Below are positions 8,749-16,713 of a stretch of 33,610 nt of DNA, piece by piece. This DNA is from Nostoc sp. GT001 (GTDB taxonomy: Bacteria; Cyanobacteriota; Cyanobacteriia; Cyanobacteriales; Nostocaceae), in the NCBI RefSeq assembly GCF_030382115.1, contig NZ_JAUDRJ010000003.1, positions 1,692,821-1,726,430 of the forward strand, in the 5' to 3' direction. The stretch's first letter is position 1; each line of letters starts with the position of its first letter. The notes beneath the pieces are model-generated. The model was given only the letters and a program-made list of their open reading frames with translations. It had not been told where the DNA came from and made no database searches. A program made the translations under genes and the position numbers.

Positions 8749-9177
8749 ATGTTTTTTGGTAATAGTCAACCAGAATCAGGTGATACTAAGTGGCGTCGCC
8801 AGTTGGATAAGTTTGTCAAAGCAAATCAGCAAGAATTGGCGGCGCTGTTTTGGGGATTGTGGTTAGCAAATGGTGACAGTCAGGGTACTGTTGGTATTGA
8901 TTTGCAGCCAACACCGCATTTTGTTTATTGTCCGAAAGAGCAGATAGAGAATTTAAATAATAAAGTTGATAATCGGCTTCAGGAAATTTTGGGAATTGTT
9001 GAGAATCACAAGCCGGATGTGGAAGTTGTGATGATTGGGATTGGGAAGGGGGAAATTAAGTTAATTCAGTTTGCACCGGAACCAGCACCACCGATTTGTT
9101 TTGAGCAAGCTGGTAAGGATGTGGATGGGTTATTGGATGTGCTGGAGGAGAGAATGAGGGAGGAGATTGTTTTTTAA
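8749..9177 (+). CDS. ccmS: Conserved cyanobacterial protein, probable CcmS-type carboxysome chaperone
   Basis: 142-residue soluble protein with a pattern I associate with the CcmS family: an N-terminal WRRQLDKFVKANQQELAALF (16-35), GIDLQPTPHFVYCPKEQIE, GIGKGEIKLIQFAPEPAPP (97-115) and the closing CFEQAGKDVDGLL. CcmS has been described as a chaperone that binds the C-terminal tail of a major CcmK shell protein and helps assemble beta-carboxysomes. The assignment rests on recalled sequence resemblance, not a search. The nearby ccmK3-ccmK4 and ParA/coiled-coil pairs make a carboxysome role plausible, but the gene directly follows an ABC exporter (38 nt gap), and co-transcription with it is possible. 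Confidence 0.55.
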   Translation: MFFGNSQPESGDTKWRRQLDKFVKANQQELAALFWGLWLANGDSQGTVGIDLQPTPHFVYCPKEQIENLNNKVDNRLQEILGIVENHKPDVEVVMIGIGKGEIKLIQFAPEPAPPICFEQAGKDVDGLLDVLEERMREEIVF

Positions 9178-9225
9178 CGCAAAGGGACGCGGAGGGAAGC
9201 GCAGAGGAACGCGGAGGAAGATAAG
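9177..9225. repeat. Degenerate acgcggagg-type repeat between convergent genes
   Basis: Between the convergent stop codons lies a run of imperfect 10-12-nt units (cgcaaaggga, cgcggaggga, agcgcagagga, acgcggagga). This G/A-rich motif is of a kind often seen between genes in Nostoc-like genomes. It is followed by ctctgcgctttttg, which could give weak termination for the plus-strand gene. Confidence 0.6.
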
Positions 9226-11033
9226 AACTCTGCGCTTTTTGTTTAGTTGATTGCTTTGTGGAAATCTGGGTAAGTTAGATTTTCGGCACAATGCCAGATG
9301 ATGTTAAATACGGCTTCGTAGCGATATGAACTGTTTTTGTAGAACTGTTTACTTAGATAGTCTTTTAGGGTTGTAACTACTTGTGGTAAATGTTCACTTT
9401 GGAGGATTTTTGTTAAACTATCGGCTATATCCAAAAGACAGGATTCATAGGATAGCCGAATAGTGGCTTTGTTGCTGAAGCAGTTTTTATTGTCATCATC
9501 TTGTTGATAGATTTGAATAAATTGGATCAGAGTAGAGATAACTTCGTTGAGCTTCTCTTTAATCAATTTGTTTTCTAGATTGAGTTGTTCTAAATTTTGA
9601 ACTGCATCCGTCAAGATTGATTCATCTTGATAAGGATTTATTTCCATTATTTGGCATAAAGTCGCGATCGCCTTTAGATTGACAGGATCAATTTCCAGTA
9701 GGTTTTTGGCTGCATACAAACGTCCCCATTCATCTTGAGTAGTTTCAAGTACCTGAGATAACGTGCTAACCACCACTTTATTACCTGAATCAATTTTTCC
9801 TAGACTCCCAGCGGCATCGCATAATAGGGAATCATCTTTAGTGGAGGCGATTAACTCGATTAAAGTTGCAATTGCAGTTTCATTCCCAGCACCAAAAAGC
9901 CCTAAATACTGCACTGCTAGGTTGAGGTAAGAATGATGGTTAGCAGTTCTAATCAGATCAACTAGAGCATTAATTGCAATTTTATTACTGGGGTCGATTT
10001 GCGACAGAGTTCTAGTTGCTTCCCACGCGAGACATTGTGTATAATACGGATCTTTTGGGGATTGACCCAGATTTTTAACTAACTCTAATAAGACATTAAT
10101 TGCAATTTGATTATTAGAGTCTACTTGTAGGAGACTTTTAGCTGCTTGCAAACGTTCGCCGTCAGACTGAGAGGTTTCAAGTGTTTTGGATAAAATAGCG
10201 ATCGCAGTTTTATTCTCTGGCTCAATTTCCAGTAGATATGTAGCCGCGCGATTTATAAGAGATGTATTCGCAGAAGTTTCGAGAATGTGGACTAAACTCT
10301 TGAGTACAGGTGCATTACCAGGATCAATTTCCCACAAAGCTTGAGCTGCATCAAAACAGATTCTATCACCCTGGTTTATCTGTAAGAATTTGACAAGGGC
10401 TGCGATCGCAGTTTGATTACCCACTGCAATTTTTCTCAAAGTTGCGATCGCTTCGCAACAATTGTCCTTATTCAGTGTCGTCTCCATAAGGTTAACTAAT
10501 GCAGCGATTGCAGCGTGATTGCCGTCAGCGATATCTCTCAAAGCTGTAATTCCATCCCTGCAAATTTTCCGATCTGGTATATTTTTAATGTCGTTAACTA
10601 GAACAGCGATCGCAGTTTCATTGCCAACGGCGATTTTGCTTAGACTAGAACTTCTCTGGTATCCGTGTCTCTCCTCAGTAATCGGCATCAAAGCCAAGGC
10701 TGCGATCGCACTTTTATTACCCGGATCGAGTGTTCCTAACTTCTCGGCTGCAACTCGGAGAATTGAACGACTTTCTGTAGTATGAACCAAATGCACAAAG
10801 GCAGCAATTACCCGTTTTCTGTCGGTTAATTCCAGCGTTTTTCTAGCTGTCTTCACCAATGGTTTTGGTAATATCTGCCAATCTCGTTTATCCTGCCGAA
10901 AATAGGCATAACTCCATTTGAGCAGTTGTTCTACAATTGCATCACCCAAACTACATTCTGGGAACTGGGATAAAGCCTCAGCAGCCAAAAAGTAGGCGCG
11001 ATACCGATAAAAATTGCCGCAACTGTCATCAAA

Positions 11034-11789
11034 GGCGTTGCATAATGGCGGTATGAATCATACTGAAACTGGAACATCCCAAAACTTGAGATAGTGAAGT
11101 AGCAATCGAATCGAGTATTTCAGCATTTGTGCTGATTTGGAATAACATAGCGTTTTTCGATGCAATCGAGCGAGATAGTGGCGCAACCGGGTGTTTTCCC
11201 CCTCAACTCGTGTCATGTAAGTCTTGCTCACAATCTGAGTCGCCCTCTGGAATAAAGCCTGGATAGACCAACCATCCATCCGTGACATAGAAATAGCACT
11301 GCCAAGTACCTACAATATCCCATAACGGTCGAAAAGTTTCGGCGCTATGGTCGCCCAAAACCCACGCTAAAATACCTTGTGTGAAGTGGTTCACTGCTGT
11401 CCAAAGCCAAACTTTGTTTTTTTTGAGCCGACGAACGTTTCTAGTTCATCGAGTTCGCCAACTTCTGGAATTGTCTCTGGATCATAAACATCAGGTAGCA
11501 GTTCTCCTACAAGTTTTACCCAAGTAATCAATGTCGTGTGATGCACACCTTTGACCCGTTCAATGCCACGAAATCCCATACCATTAACGTACATTTTCAG
11601 GCATTCCCGTTTCACTTCATCACTGTATCCTTGAGGTGGTTCGTACCGATCAATAAATTGGCGATCGCAATTACAGCAAATGTGATTCTGTTTACCTCTT
11701 TTATTTCCGTTCTTACGGATATGAGACGACCCACAACGCGGACATTCCATCCAGTTTTACCTCAATTCATACCGCCATTATGCAACGCC
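11034..11789 (-). mobile_element. IS1-family insertion sequence, 756 bp, with 8-bp target duplication
   Basis: The element is bounded by perfect 25-bp terminal inverted repeats starting ggcgttgcataatggcgg (11034-11058 and, inverted, 11765-11789). The flanks carry the direct repeat tcatcaaa (11026-11033 and 11790-11797), an 8-bp target duplication as IS1 makes. Length is close to the 768 bp of IS1. It sits inside the HEAT-repeat gene in the same orientation. Identical ends and intact duplication argue for a recent insertion. Confidence 0.95.
11058..11750 (-). pseudogene. IS1-family transposase InsA-InsB', with an extra frameshift
   Basis: The first frame (11391-11750) encodes an InsA-like protein with a zinc finger (CPRCGSSHIRKNG...CCNCDRQF, residues 3-28) and a helix-turn-helix. 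It ends after LDELETFVGSKK, which holds the first catalytic Asp. A slippery run of eight A's (on the minus strand, tcaaaaaaaacaaag) lies at the junction; a -1 slip continues into KKNKVWLWTAVNHFTQG, as in the programmed frameshift of IS1. The second frame has GDHSAETFRPLWD and YVTDGW but stops at 11203. The remaining C-terminal part, TRVEGENTRLRHYLARLHRK with the catalytic Glu, is in another frame. One extra base at about 11238 explains this, so this copy probably makes no active transposase. Confidence 0.85.
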
Positions 11790-12073
11790 TCATCAAAATC
11801 TATTAATGCTTGGATAAAATCTTCTTTCTGCTGCTTATCCACATCCTTTTGGTTGAACCAGTGGAGAATCTCTGCTTTCCACTCCGGCTCAAAGATGCGA
11901 TAAATGCCTTGATTTAAATTGCTGCGATCGTGGTTAAAGAAATACTGCCAATCATGCATTGCCTCCTACCCACTGCGAGATGTGGGACGAAAGGGACTTC
12001 AATGCATCTTGCTACATCAGTTGGCTTCCTGTCAAGTCTGGACGCGATGAGGATTTATAAATTTTGCTAGACT

Positions 12074-12472
12074 TCAGAATTGTATCTCAAGCATTGAAGA
12101 ATCGATATCTAAAAGCCAATTTTCATCAATAAACTCTAAATTTTCATTGTAAATAAGAACCAACTCACCTAGCTTTTGAGGGTTATTGCTTGCCACCTGT
12201 GTGTCATCAACAGCAAAAGCTATAAGGAAAAACTTTAGTTGTAGAAAACGTTCTTTATAGGTAACGCCAATAGAGCTACTAACTAATTCGGCTTTTAGGA
12301 TACGAGGCAAAATAATTGTTTCATAATATTTATCTTGTTCATCCCAATAGCCGCATATTTTATAATCAGATAGTTCTAAATGTTTTTTAACAAGATCATT
12401 AGCATCTAAGGTTTCTAATATTTCAGTTAAATCTCGCCAAACTTGATGATTTTTTAATTCGAGTTTTGTCAT
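12074..12472 (-). CDS. Hypothetical protein, downstream of a small toxin-like gene
   Basis: 132 residues, acidic overall, with mixed helix and strand character and an acidic C-terminus (ENWLLDIDSSMLEIQF). No membrane span or known motif is visible and I do not recognise the family. It starts 12 nt after the stop of the 102-residue gene, so the two are probably co-transcribed. An acidic small protein encoded directly downstream of a basic small protein is the arrangement of toxin/immunity pairs, but nothing in the sequence proves this. Confidence 0.55.
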   Translation of the reverse strand: MTKLELKNHQVWRDLTEILETLDANDLVKKHLELSDYKICGYWDEQDKYYETIILPRILKAELVSSSIGVTYKERFLQLKFFLIAFAVDDTQVASNNPQKLGELVLIYNENLEFIDENWLLDIDSSMLEIQF

Positions 12473-12484
12473 AGTTATGCGGGT

Positions 12485-12793
12485 TTAATGTTCTGTCACC
12501 AAACCGGGGAAGTGTAATATACCATCAATGAATTTTGCATGAAATCGGCGATCGCCACCTTTACCTAAAACTTTAGATTTCAAATCGTAACCGGATTCTT
12601 GGGAAGTCACCAGTCCCATATTACCGCGAGGAGGCACTTGCCCTTTTTCAATAGCTTTTAAATGTTTGCCATTCCGATCGTATTTTAATGCAAACTTTAT
12701 TTGTTCGCTTGCAAATGAAACTAGTAGACCACTGGTTGAAAAATATACAGTATTAGGTTGAATATCTTCCCAATTATTGGGTAAAGCTTCCAT
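12485..12793 (-). CDS. Hypothetical small basic protein
   Basis: 102 residues, rich in Gly, Lys and Arg in the second half (EKGQVPPRGNMGLVTSQES and KVLGKGGDRRFHAKFIDGIL). I do not recognise it. The C-terminal HAKFIDG segment, with a conserved-looking His, resembles the compact C-terminal domains seen in secreted or contact-dependent nuclease toxins, but there is no export domain upstream. No good ribosome-binding site precedes the ATG. It may be an orphan toxin fragment with the following gene as its immunity protein; this is inference. Confidence 0.5.
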   Translation of the reverse strand: MEALPNNWEDIQPNTVYFSTSGLLVSFASEQIKFALKYDRNGKHLKAIEKGQVPPRGNMGLVTSQESGYDLKSKVLGKGGDRRFHAKFIDGILHFPGLVTEH

Positions 12794-12881
12794 TTAATTT
12801 ACTAATGATATACTAGTAAAATTTAATTCGTAATAGGCTACGTCCCCATACACTAACGTAATTCGTAATTATTACTTAATA

Positions 12882-12911
12882 GTAGGGTGGGTATTAAAAT
12901 GCCCACCCTAC
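12882..12911 (-). terminator. Hairpin after the P450 gene
   Basis: Perfect 10-bp arms gtagggtggg / cccaccctac with a 10-nt loop, 4 nt past the P450 stop. The stem is strong but the T-tract on the minus strand is weak. A half copy of the same motif (cccaccctaa) lies near 16237, so it also belongs to a dispersed hairpin family. Confidence 0.55.
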
Positions 12912-12915
12912 TTAC

Positions 12916-14382
12916 CTAAACTAACACTGGTGTATTTACACGCTTAACTTGAGGTGTAGCAACCATCCGCATTCCAGCAGGTGCAGCTAAAGTTAACCCA
13001 CGGCGCACAGGACGCACGGGACGTTTATTCACTAGCGAAACTTGAAATTCTGACAAAACAGTTGCCAAGACAATTTTCATTTCATACTGGGCAAATGCCA
13101 TCCCAATACAGCGACGATTACCGCCACCAAAGGGTAAATATTCATAAGGTGAATATTGTCTTTCTAAAAAGCGTTCTGGTTTGAACTGCTTGGATTGTGG
13201 GTAAACTTCTTCCCGATGATGCGCTAAATAAATGCTGGGGATTATTACCGTTCCCTCTCGCAGTTCGTAGCCCATAATTGTAATTGGGGTTTTCACAATC
13301 CGGGGGAAAGCAGTCATGACAATTGGGTAAAGTCGCAATGTCTCTTGGCAAACTGCTGTCAAATAGGGTAATTTACCTACACTACTCAAATCGTGGTTAA
13401 CTCCAATGGTGTTGAGTTCCTGTAACAACTTCTCACGCACCTCTGGTAAACGATCAATCCAGTAAAAAGCCCACGTCAAAGCCGAAGCGGTGGTTTCATG
13501 TCCCGCAACTAGCAGTGTCATTAACTCGTCGTGTAATTCTTCATCTGACATCCCTTGACCATCGTCGTAACGAGCCGCCATCATCAAACTTAGGATATCT
13601 TGGCGATTTTGCTCGGGTTCAGCCCGACGTTCTCGAAGTAAAGCATAAATCAGTCCATCAATTTTTTGCCGTTGTTGCAGAACCCAGCCCCACGGACTCC
13701 ACGCACCGAAATCTTTTTGCATGAACTGGAAAAAGAAGGCGCTGGACATTAGAGGCGAAGTGATGAAGTCTAACAAGTCACTTAGCGATCGCCTCAGTTC
13801 CTCAAACAGCTGTCCATCATTCAAACCAAATACAACCCGCAGAATAACACGCAAGGTAATTTCTTGCATCGACTCACGGATCTTAAAAGGTTTACCAATT
13901 TGCCATTCATTAGTCACCTGTCGGGTGATTTCCCGAATTTCCTCACCGTAAGCGCGCATCCTTTCGCCATGAAAGGGAGGAGCTAATAATTGCCGTTGCC
14001 TCTGGTGGCGATCGCCATCTGATAACATGAAGGAGCGATCGCCAAGTAAAAATTTTAGTCCTATGTTCCCCCTGCCAACCTCAAAATGGCTGGAATCAGC
14101 AGTAAAAATCTGCTCAAGCGCTTGGGGTTGACTAAAATACACAAGATGATTATCAGAGCGATTACTCCTGATGGTGAAAGTGTCACCGTAGATTTGGGCA
14201 AAATCATCCACATATTTCACTGGCTGACTAATAAACTTGATCATCCTCAGCCAGCGTGGCATTTGAGGCCCATCAGGCAAATTGTAATTAGTTGTCATAG
14301 AATTTTGTAGAGTTAATGGCTTCTGAATTTTATTGTTACGACTTTTCATGTTACTTAGGGTTACAGAAAGCGGTATATTCAT
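12916..14382 (-). CDS. Cytochrome P450 (CYP110-like)
   Basis: 488 residues from the first ATG; a start at residue 29 (MTTNYNLPDGP, 14298) gives 460 residues, the usual length, and is the more likely one. It has the oxygen-binding I-helix motif AGHETT (293-298), the K-helix ExxR as ETLR (347-350), and the heme-binding loop FGGGNRRCIG with Cys425 as thiolate ligand. The N-terminal LPDGPQMPRWLRMIKF and overall pattern fit the cyanobacterial CYP110 family, whose members hydroxylate fatty acids or terpenes. There is no N-terminal membrane anchor, so it is probably soluble or peripheral. No redox partner or terpene cyclase is adjacent, so the substrate is not indicated. Confidence 0.9.
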   Translation of the reverse strand: MNIPLSVTLSNMKSRNNKIQKPLTLQNSMTTNYNLPDGPQMPRWLRMIKFISQPVKYVDDFAQIYGDTFTIRSNRSDNHLVYFSQPQALEQIFTADSSHFEVGRGNIGLKFLLGDRSFMLSDGDRHQRQRQLLAPPFHGERMRAYGEEIREITRQVTNEWQIGKPFKIRESMQEITLRVILRVVFGLNDGQLFEELRRSLSDLLDFITSPLMSSAFFFQFMQKDFGAWSPWGWVLQQRQKIDGLIYALLRERRAEPEQNRQDILSLMMAARYDDGQGMSDEELHDELMTLLVAGHETTASALTWAFYWIDRLPEVREKLLQELNTIGVNHDLSSVGKLPYLTAVCQETLRLYPIVMTAFPRIVKTPITIMGYELREGTVIIPSIYLAHHREEVYPQSKQFKPERFLERQYSPYEYLPFGGGNRRCIGMAFAQYEMKIVLATVLSEFQVSLVNKRPVRPVRRGLTLAAPAGMRMVATPQVKRVNTPVLV

Positions 14383-14439
14383 GATTGAGGACTACAGACT
14401 GGGGACTAAGAAGACAAGCTGGACAAGAAAGAGAATAAT

Positions 14440-14498
14440 AACTCCTAACTCCTAACTCCTAACCCAGCACGGGCTAAACGCCCCGCTACCGCTAACAA
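14440..14498. repeat. STRR-type heptamer repeat and adjoining dispersed repeat
   Basis: The heptamer aactcct is repeated three times and continues (14440-14463), a short tandemly repeated repetitive (STRR) sequence typical of heterocystous cyanobacteria. It is followed by cccagcacgggctaaacgcc and gctaccgctaac, a motif that recurs in Nostoc-like intergenic DNA. It lies between the divergent P450 and ParA genes. Confidence 0.7.
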
Positions 14499-14520
14499 AA
14501 GGCAGCATCGGAAGTAAGCA

Positions 14521-15153
14521 GTGCCAAAAATCATCGCTATTCTCAACGGTAAAGGAGGAGTCGGTAAAACGACTACCGCAGTCAATCTGGCTGCAAACTT
14601 TGCGAAGAAAAAAAAGGTGCTGCTGATTGACGCAGATATTCAAGGTTCTGCCAGTTGGTGGTTTGGGCGCAGTCAGCAGGGAATGGGATTTGATTTATCT
14701 CAAGAAACCGATCCCGCACTTTTAAGTGATTTAGGAAAAATAACAGGTTACGATTTAGTAGTGGTGGATACACCTCCCGCCCTGCGCTCTGAAGCATTAG
14801 TGGCGGTAGTTGCGATCGCAGATTATCTAGTTTTGCCGACACCCCCATCTGCAATGGATTTAGCAATCCTCGTGGAAACAGTCAAGGAAGCCGTCATCCC
14901 CTTGGGAACCCCCCATCGGGTATTGCTCACCAAAGTCGATACGCGCAGTCTGGGGGAAGCACAAGAAGCAAAAAACACTCTGACTCGCTTAGGTATTCCT
15001 ACTTGTAATACCTTCATCCGTGCCTATAAAGCTCATGAACGAGCAGCACTTGAAGGTGTAGCGATTACTCAATGGCGAGGAGGAAACGCACGGGAGGCGG
15101 AATTAGACTACCGCCGTGCAGCTGATGAATTACAGCGTGATTGGAGAAAATAA
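14521..15153 (+). CDS. ParA-family ATPase, possible McdA-type carboxysome positioning protein
   Basis: 210 residues starting at GTG. It has the deviant Walker A box KGGVGKTT (11-18) with the signature lysine, the A' motif DADIQGSAS (38-46) and Walker B VVVDTPPA, so it should form ATP-dependent dimers that bind DNA non-specifically, as ParA proteins do. The length is short, as in orphan ParAs without an N-terminal helix-turn-helix. A coiled-coil protein starts 2 nt after the stop. Such a ParA/adaptor pair could segregate a plasmid, a polar complex or a carboxysome; the McdB-like features of the partner and the nearby ccmK genes favour the last. That role is inferred. Confidence 0.88.
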   Translation: MPKIIAILNGKGGVGKTTTAVNLAANFAKKKKVLLIDADIQGSASWWFGRSQQGMGFDLSQETDPALLSDLGKITGYDLVVVDTPPALRSEALVAVVAIADYLVLPTPPSAMDLAILVETVKEAVIPLGTPHRVLLTKVDTRSLGEAQEAKNTLTRLGIPTCNTFIRAYKAHERAALEGVAITQWRGGNAREAELDYRRAADELQRDWRK

Positions 15154-15155
15154 TA

Positions 15156-15785
15156 ATGGCTAGGAAACAAAGTCTCTCTGACTTACTACAAGAAGAGGCG
15201 CAAAAATTTACACCCCCAGAAGGTGAATCTGCGATCGAAGTTACAGCAGAAAAAGTTGTCGAAGAACAAGCTGCATCTGATGAGGAATCGTTAGGACAAC
15301 CACTTGAACCAGCTTCTACTAAGCGTACAAGTCCTACTAAGGCTGATCTAGAAGCAACTGTCAAAGAGTTGACAAGTAATTTAGAAACAAGCCACAAAAA
15401 AGAAGCATCTCTTGGACAAGAAATTACTGATTTGCAATCAAAATTATCTAAACAAAAAACCTTTGTATCAGAACAAAAATCATTACTAGAACAACTAACC
15501 AAAGAACTTGACGAAACCAAAAAAGCAGCACTGCAACTTGCAGAGGCCAATTCCCAGCTGATAGAAGAAATTAACGTTTTCAAAAAAGAAGCAGAACAAA
15601 AAGTAGAAGAGAAATCTAAACTTGTTGTCAAAGAAACTAGCGCGATCAAACCAGTAAAAGACCACTACAATCCGCTTAACTACAAAAAATCACATCGGTC
15701 ATCGGAAACACTCGCTCAAAATCAACCTCAAAATCAACCAAATGAGTATCCCGATAGTTCTAATGAGATGTGGTTACTTGACTAG
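15156..15785 (+). CDS. Coiled-coil partner of the ParA ATPase (possible McdB-like)
   Basis: Starts at ATG 15156, 2 nt after the ParA stop; 209 residues. The N-terminus (MARKQSLSDLLQEEAQKF) is followed by an acidic disordered stretch (to about 60), a long heptad-rich coiled coil (about 65-165: ATVKELTSNLETSHKKEAS and similar), and a disordered Gln/Asn/Pro-rich tail (QNQPQNQPNEYPDS) ending in NEMWLLD. A low-complexity protein with a Q-rich coiled coil and a Trp at the extreme C-terminus is how McdB proteins are described; McdB links McdA to the carboxysome and phase-separates. I see no DNA-binding domain of the ParB type. The pairing is clear; the McdB identity is a hypothesis. Confidence 0.75.
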   Translation: MARKQSLSDLLQEEAQKFTPPEGESAIEVTAEKVVEEQAASDEESLGQPLEPASTKRTSPTKADLEATVKELTSNLETSHKKEASLGQEITDLQSKLSKQKTFVSEQKSLLEQLTKELDETKKAALQLAEANSQLIEEINVFKKEAEQKVEEKSKLVVKETSAIKPVKDHYNPLNYKKSHRSSETLAQNQPQNQPNEYPDSSNEMWLLD

Positions 15786-15813
15786 AGTTAGTTCATCAGT
15801 CAGTTAAAGGTTA

Positions 15814-16203
15814 ATGGTACAAATCAAAATCTATGGCACTGCTTCATTTATCCGTCATTCTCGCAGTGCCATTTCTGACACAATTCATTCTTGTGTTGTT
15901 GAAGCTTTAGCATATCCTCAAGATAAGCGTACCCATCGGTTCTTCCCTCTCGAACCTGATGATTTCATCTACCCTTTAGGACGCTCAGAGAAATACATCA
16001 TCATTGAGATTAGTATGTTTGAGGGACGCACTATTGAAACGAAAAAGAAATTAATTAGGTTGTTGTTTTCTGGCTTATCTGAACAAGTTGCAATTGCACC
16101 TATAGATATAGAAATCACGATTACAGAAACCCCAAAACACAACTGGGGTATCCGGGGAACAACAGGAGATGAATTAAACTTAAATTACCAAGTGCAAGTG
16201 TAA
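15814..16203 (+). CDS. Tautomerase-superfamily protein lacking the N-terminal proline
   Basis: 129 residues resembling the Tautomerase_2 family: MVQIKIYGTASFI, HRFFPLEPDDFIYP, SMFEGRTIETKKKLIRLLF (about 68-86) and ITITETPKHNWGIRG. In this superfamily the residue after the initiator Met is Pro, the catalytic base. Here it is Val, so the classical keto-enol chemistry is unlikely unless the true start differs; no in-frame start giving a Pro is visible. It begins 28 nt after the coiled-coil gene and may be co-transcribed with the ParA pair. Confidence 0.75.
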   Translation: MVQIKIYGTASFIRHSRSAISDTIHSCVVEALAYPQDKRTHRFFPLEPDDFIYPLGRSEKYIIIEISMFEGRTIETKKKLIRLLFSGLSEQVAIAPIDIEITITETPKHNWGIRGTTGDELNLNYQVQV

Positions 16204-16334
16204 ATCTTTTGAGCTTGTAAGGTATGCATTGTAATGCCCACCCTAATCTGATTTACTCAGATAAAATTATCACATCTACCTACTAAGTAATAAACCCGCA
16301 TTTCTCACAAGCTCAAGGCGTTTGATGGAGCAGA

Positions 16335-16410
16335 GGAGAAGTAATGAGTAATGAGTAATGAGTAATGAGTAATGAGTAAAAACTTCTTACTTCTTACTCA
16401 TTACTTCTCC
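16335..16410. repeat. STRR heptamer array within a long inverted repeat
   Basis: The heptamer gtaatga is repeated about five times (16341-16378). The array is enclosed by perfect 17-bp inverted arms, ggagaagtaatgagtaa (16335-16351) and its complement at 16394-16410, so the RNA or single strand could form a large hairpin. The remainder of 16204-16713 (510 nt) holds no gene; it includes a half copy of the cccaccctaa motif and a gacgcgattcattacgtc hairpin near 16571. Confidence 0.8.
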
Positions 16411-16713
16411 CCGGCACAAGCGCAGGCTTTAAAAGGTGTGGTGAGAAATCCGGGTAAACTGCTGTCTTTTTGCAAAACAGGTTTGCGATCGTAGTTACAG
16501 AGTTCACTAAAATTCTGTGAAAGTAATACCAATTTGAAAAAAGAATGCGACAAATAGACCATTTGTAGAGACGCGATTCATTACGTCTTTACCCAAGGAT
16601 GTGTGAATTGGTATAACACAATTAAAGAGAAAAATAGTAGCGATGACAAAATCCATTAGCAACAGATGAAAAGATTTCCAGAGTAGCGTTACAGAAAAAT
16701 TATTGAGGTTAGG

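Larger units (their letters stand above)
9243..11959 (-). pseudogene. HEAT-repeat protein gene, interrupted by an IS1-family element
   Basis: The gene reads on the minus strand from ATG 11957-11959 (AGGAGG 2 nt upstream; in-frame TAG just before) to about 11790, then resumes at 11033 and ends at 9243. Joining the parts across the insertion gives IDFDDSCGNFYRYRAYFLAA in one frame, about 650 residues. The protein is an array of alpha-helical HEAT-like repeats of about 35 residues, each with a GN-xx-AIAALV core (for example VGNQTAIAALVKFL); the repeats run from about residue 100 to the C-terminus. HEAT arrays bind partner proteins; in cyanobacteria such arrays often follow NACHT ATPase domains, but no NACHT domain is present here. 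As it stands the gene is split, so the product is either lost or a C-terminal fragment started internally. Confidence 0.85.

Noticed and set aside
11538..11903. Plus-strand open frame across the IS1 right end
   Set aside because: It is antisense to the transposase and spans the IS boundary; the minus-strand reading is clearly coding.
15065..15649. 194-codon minus-strand open frame, rich in Ser and Cys
   Set aside because: It is the shadow of the Glu/Lys-rich coiled-coil gene on the plus strand.
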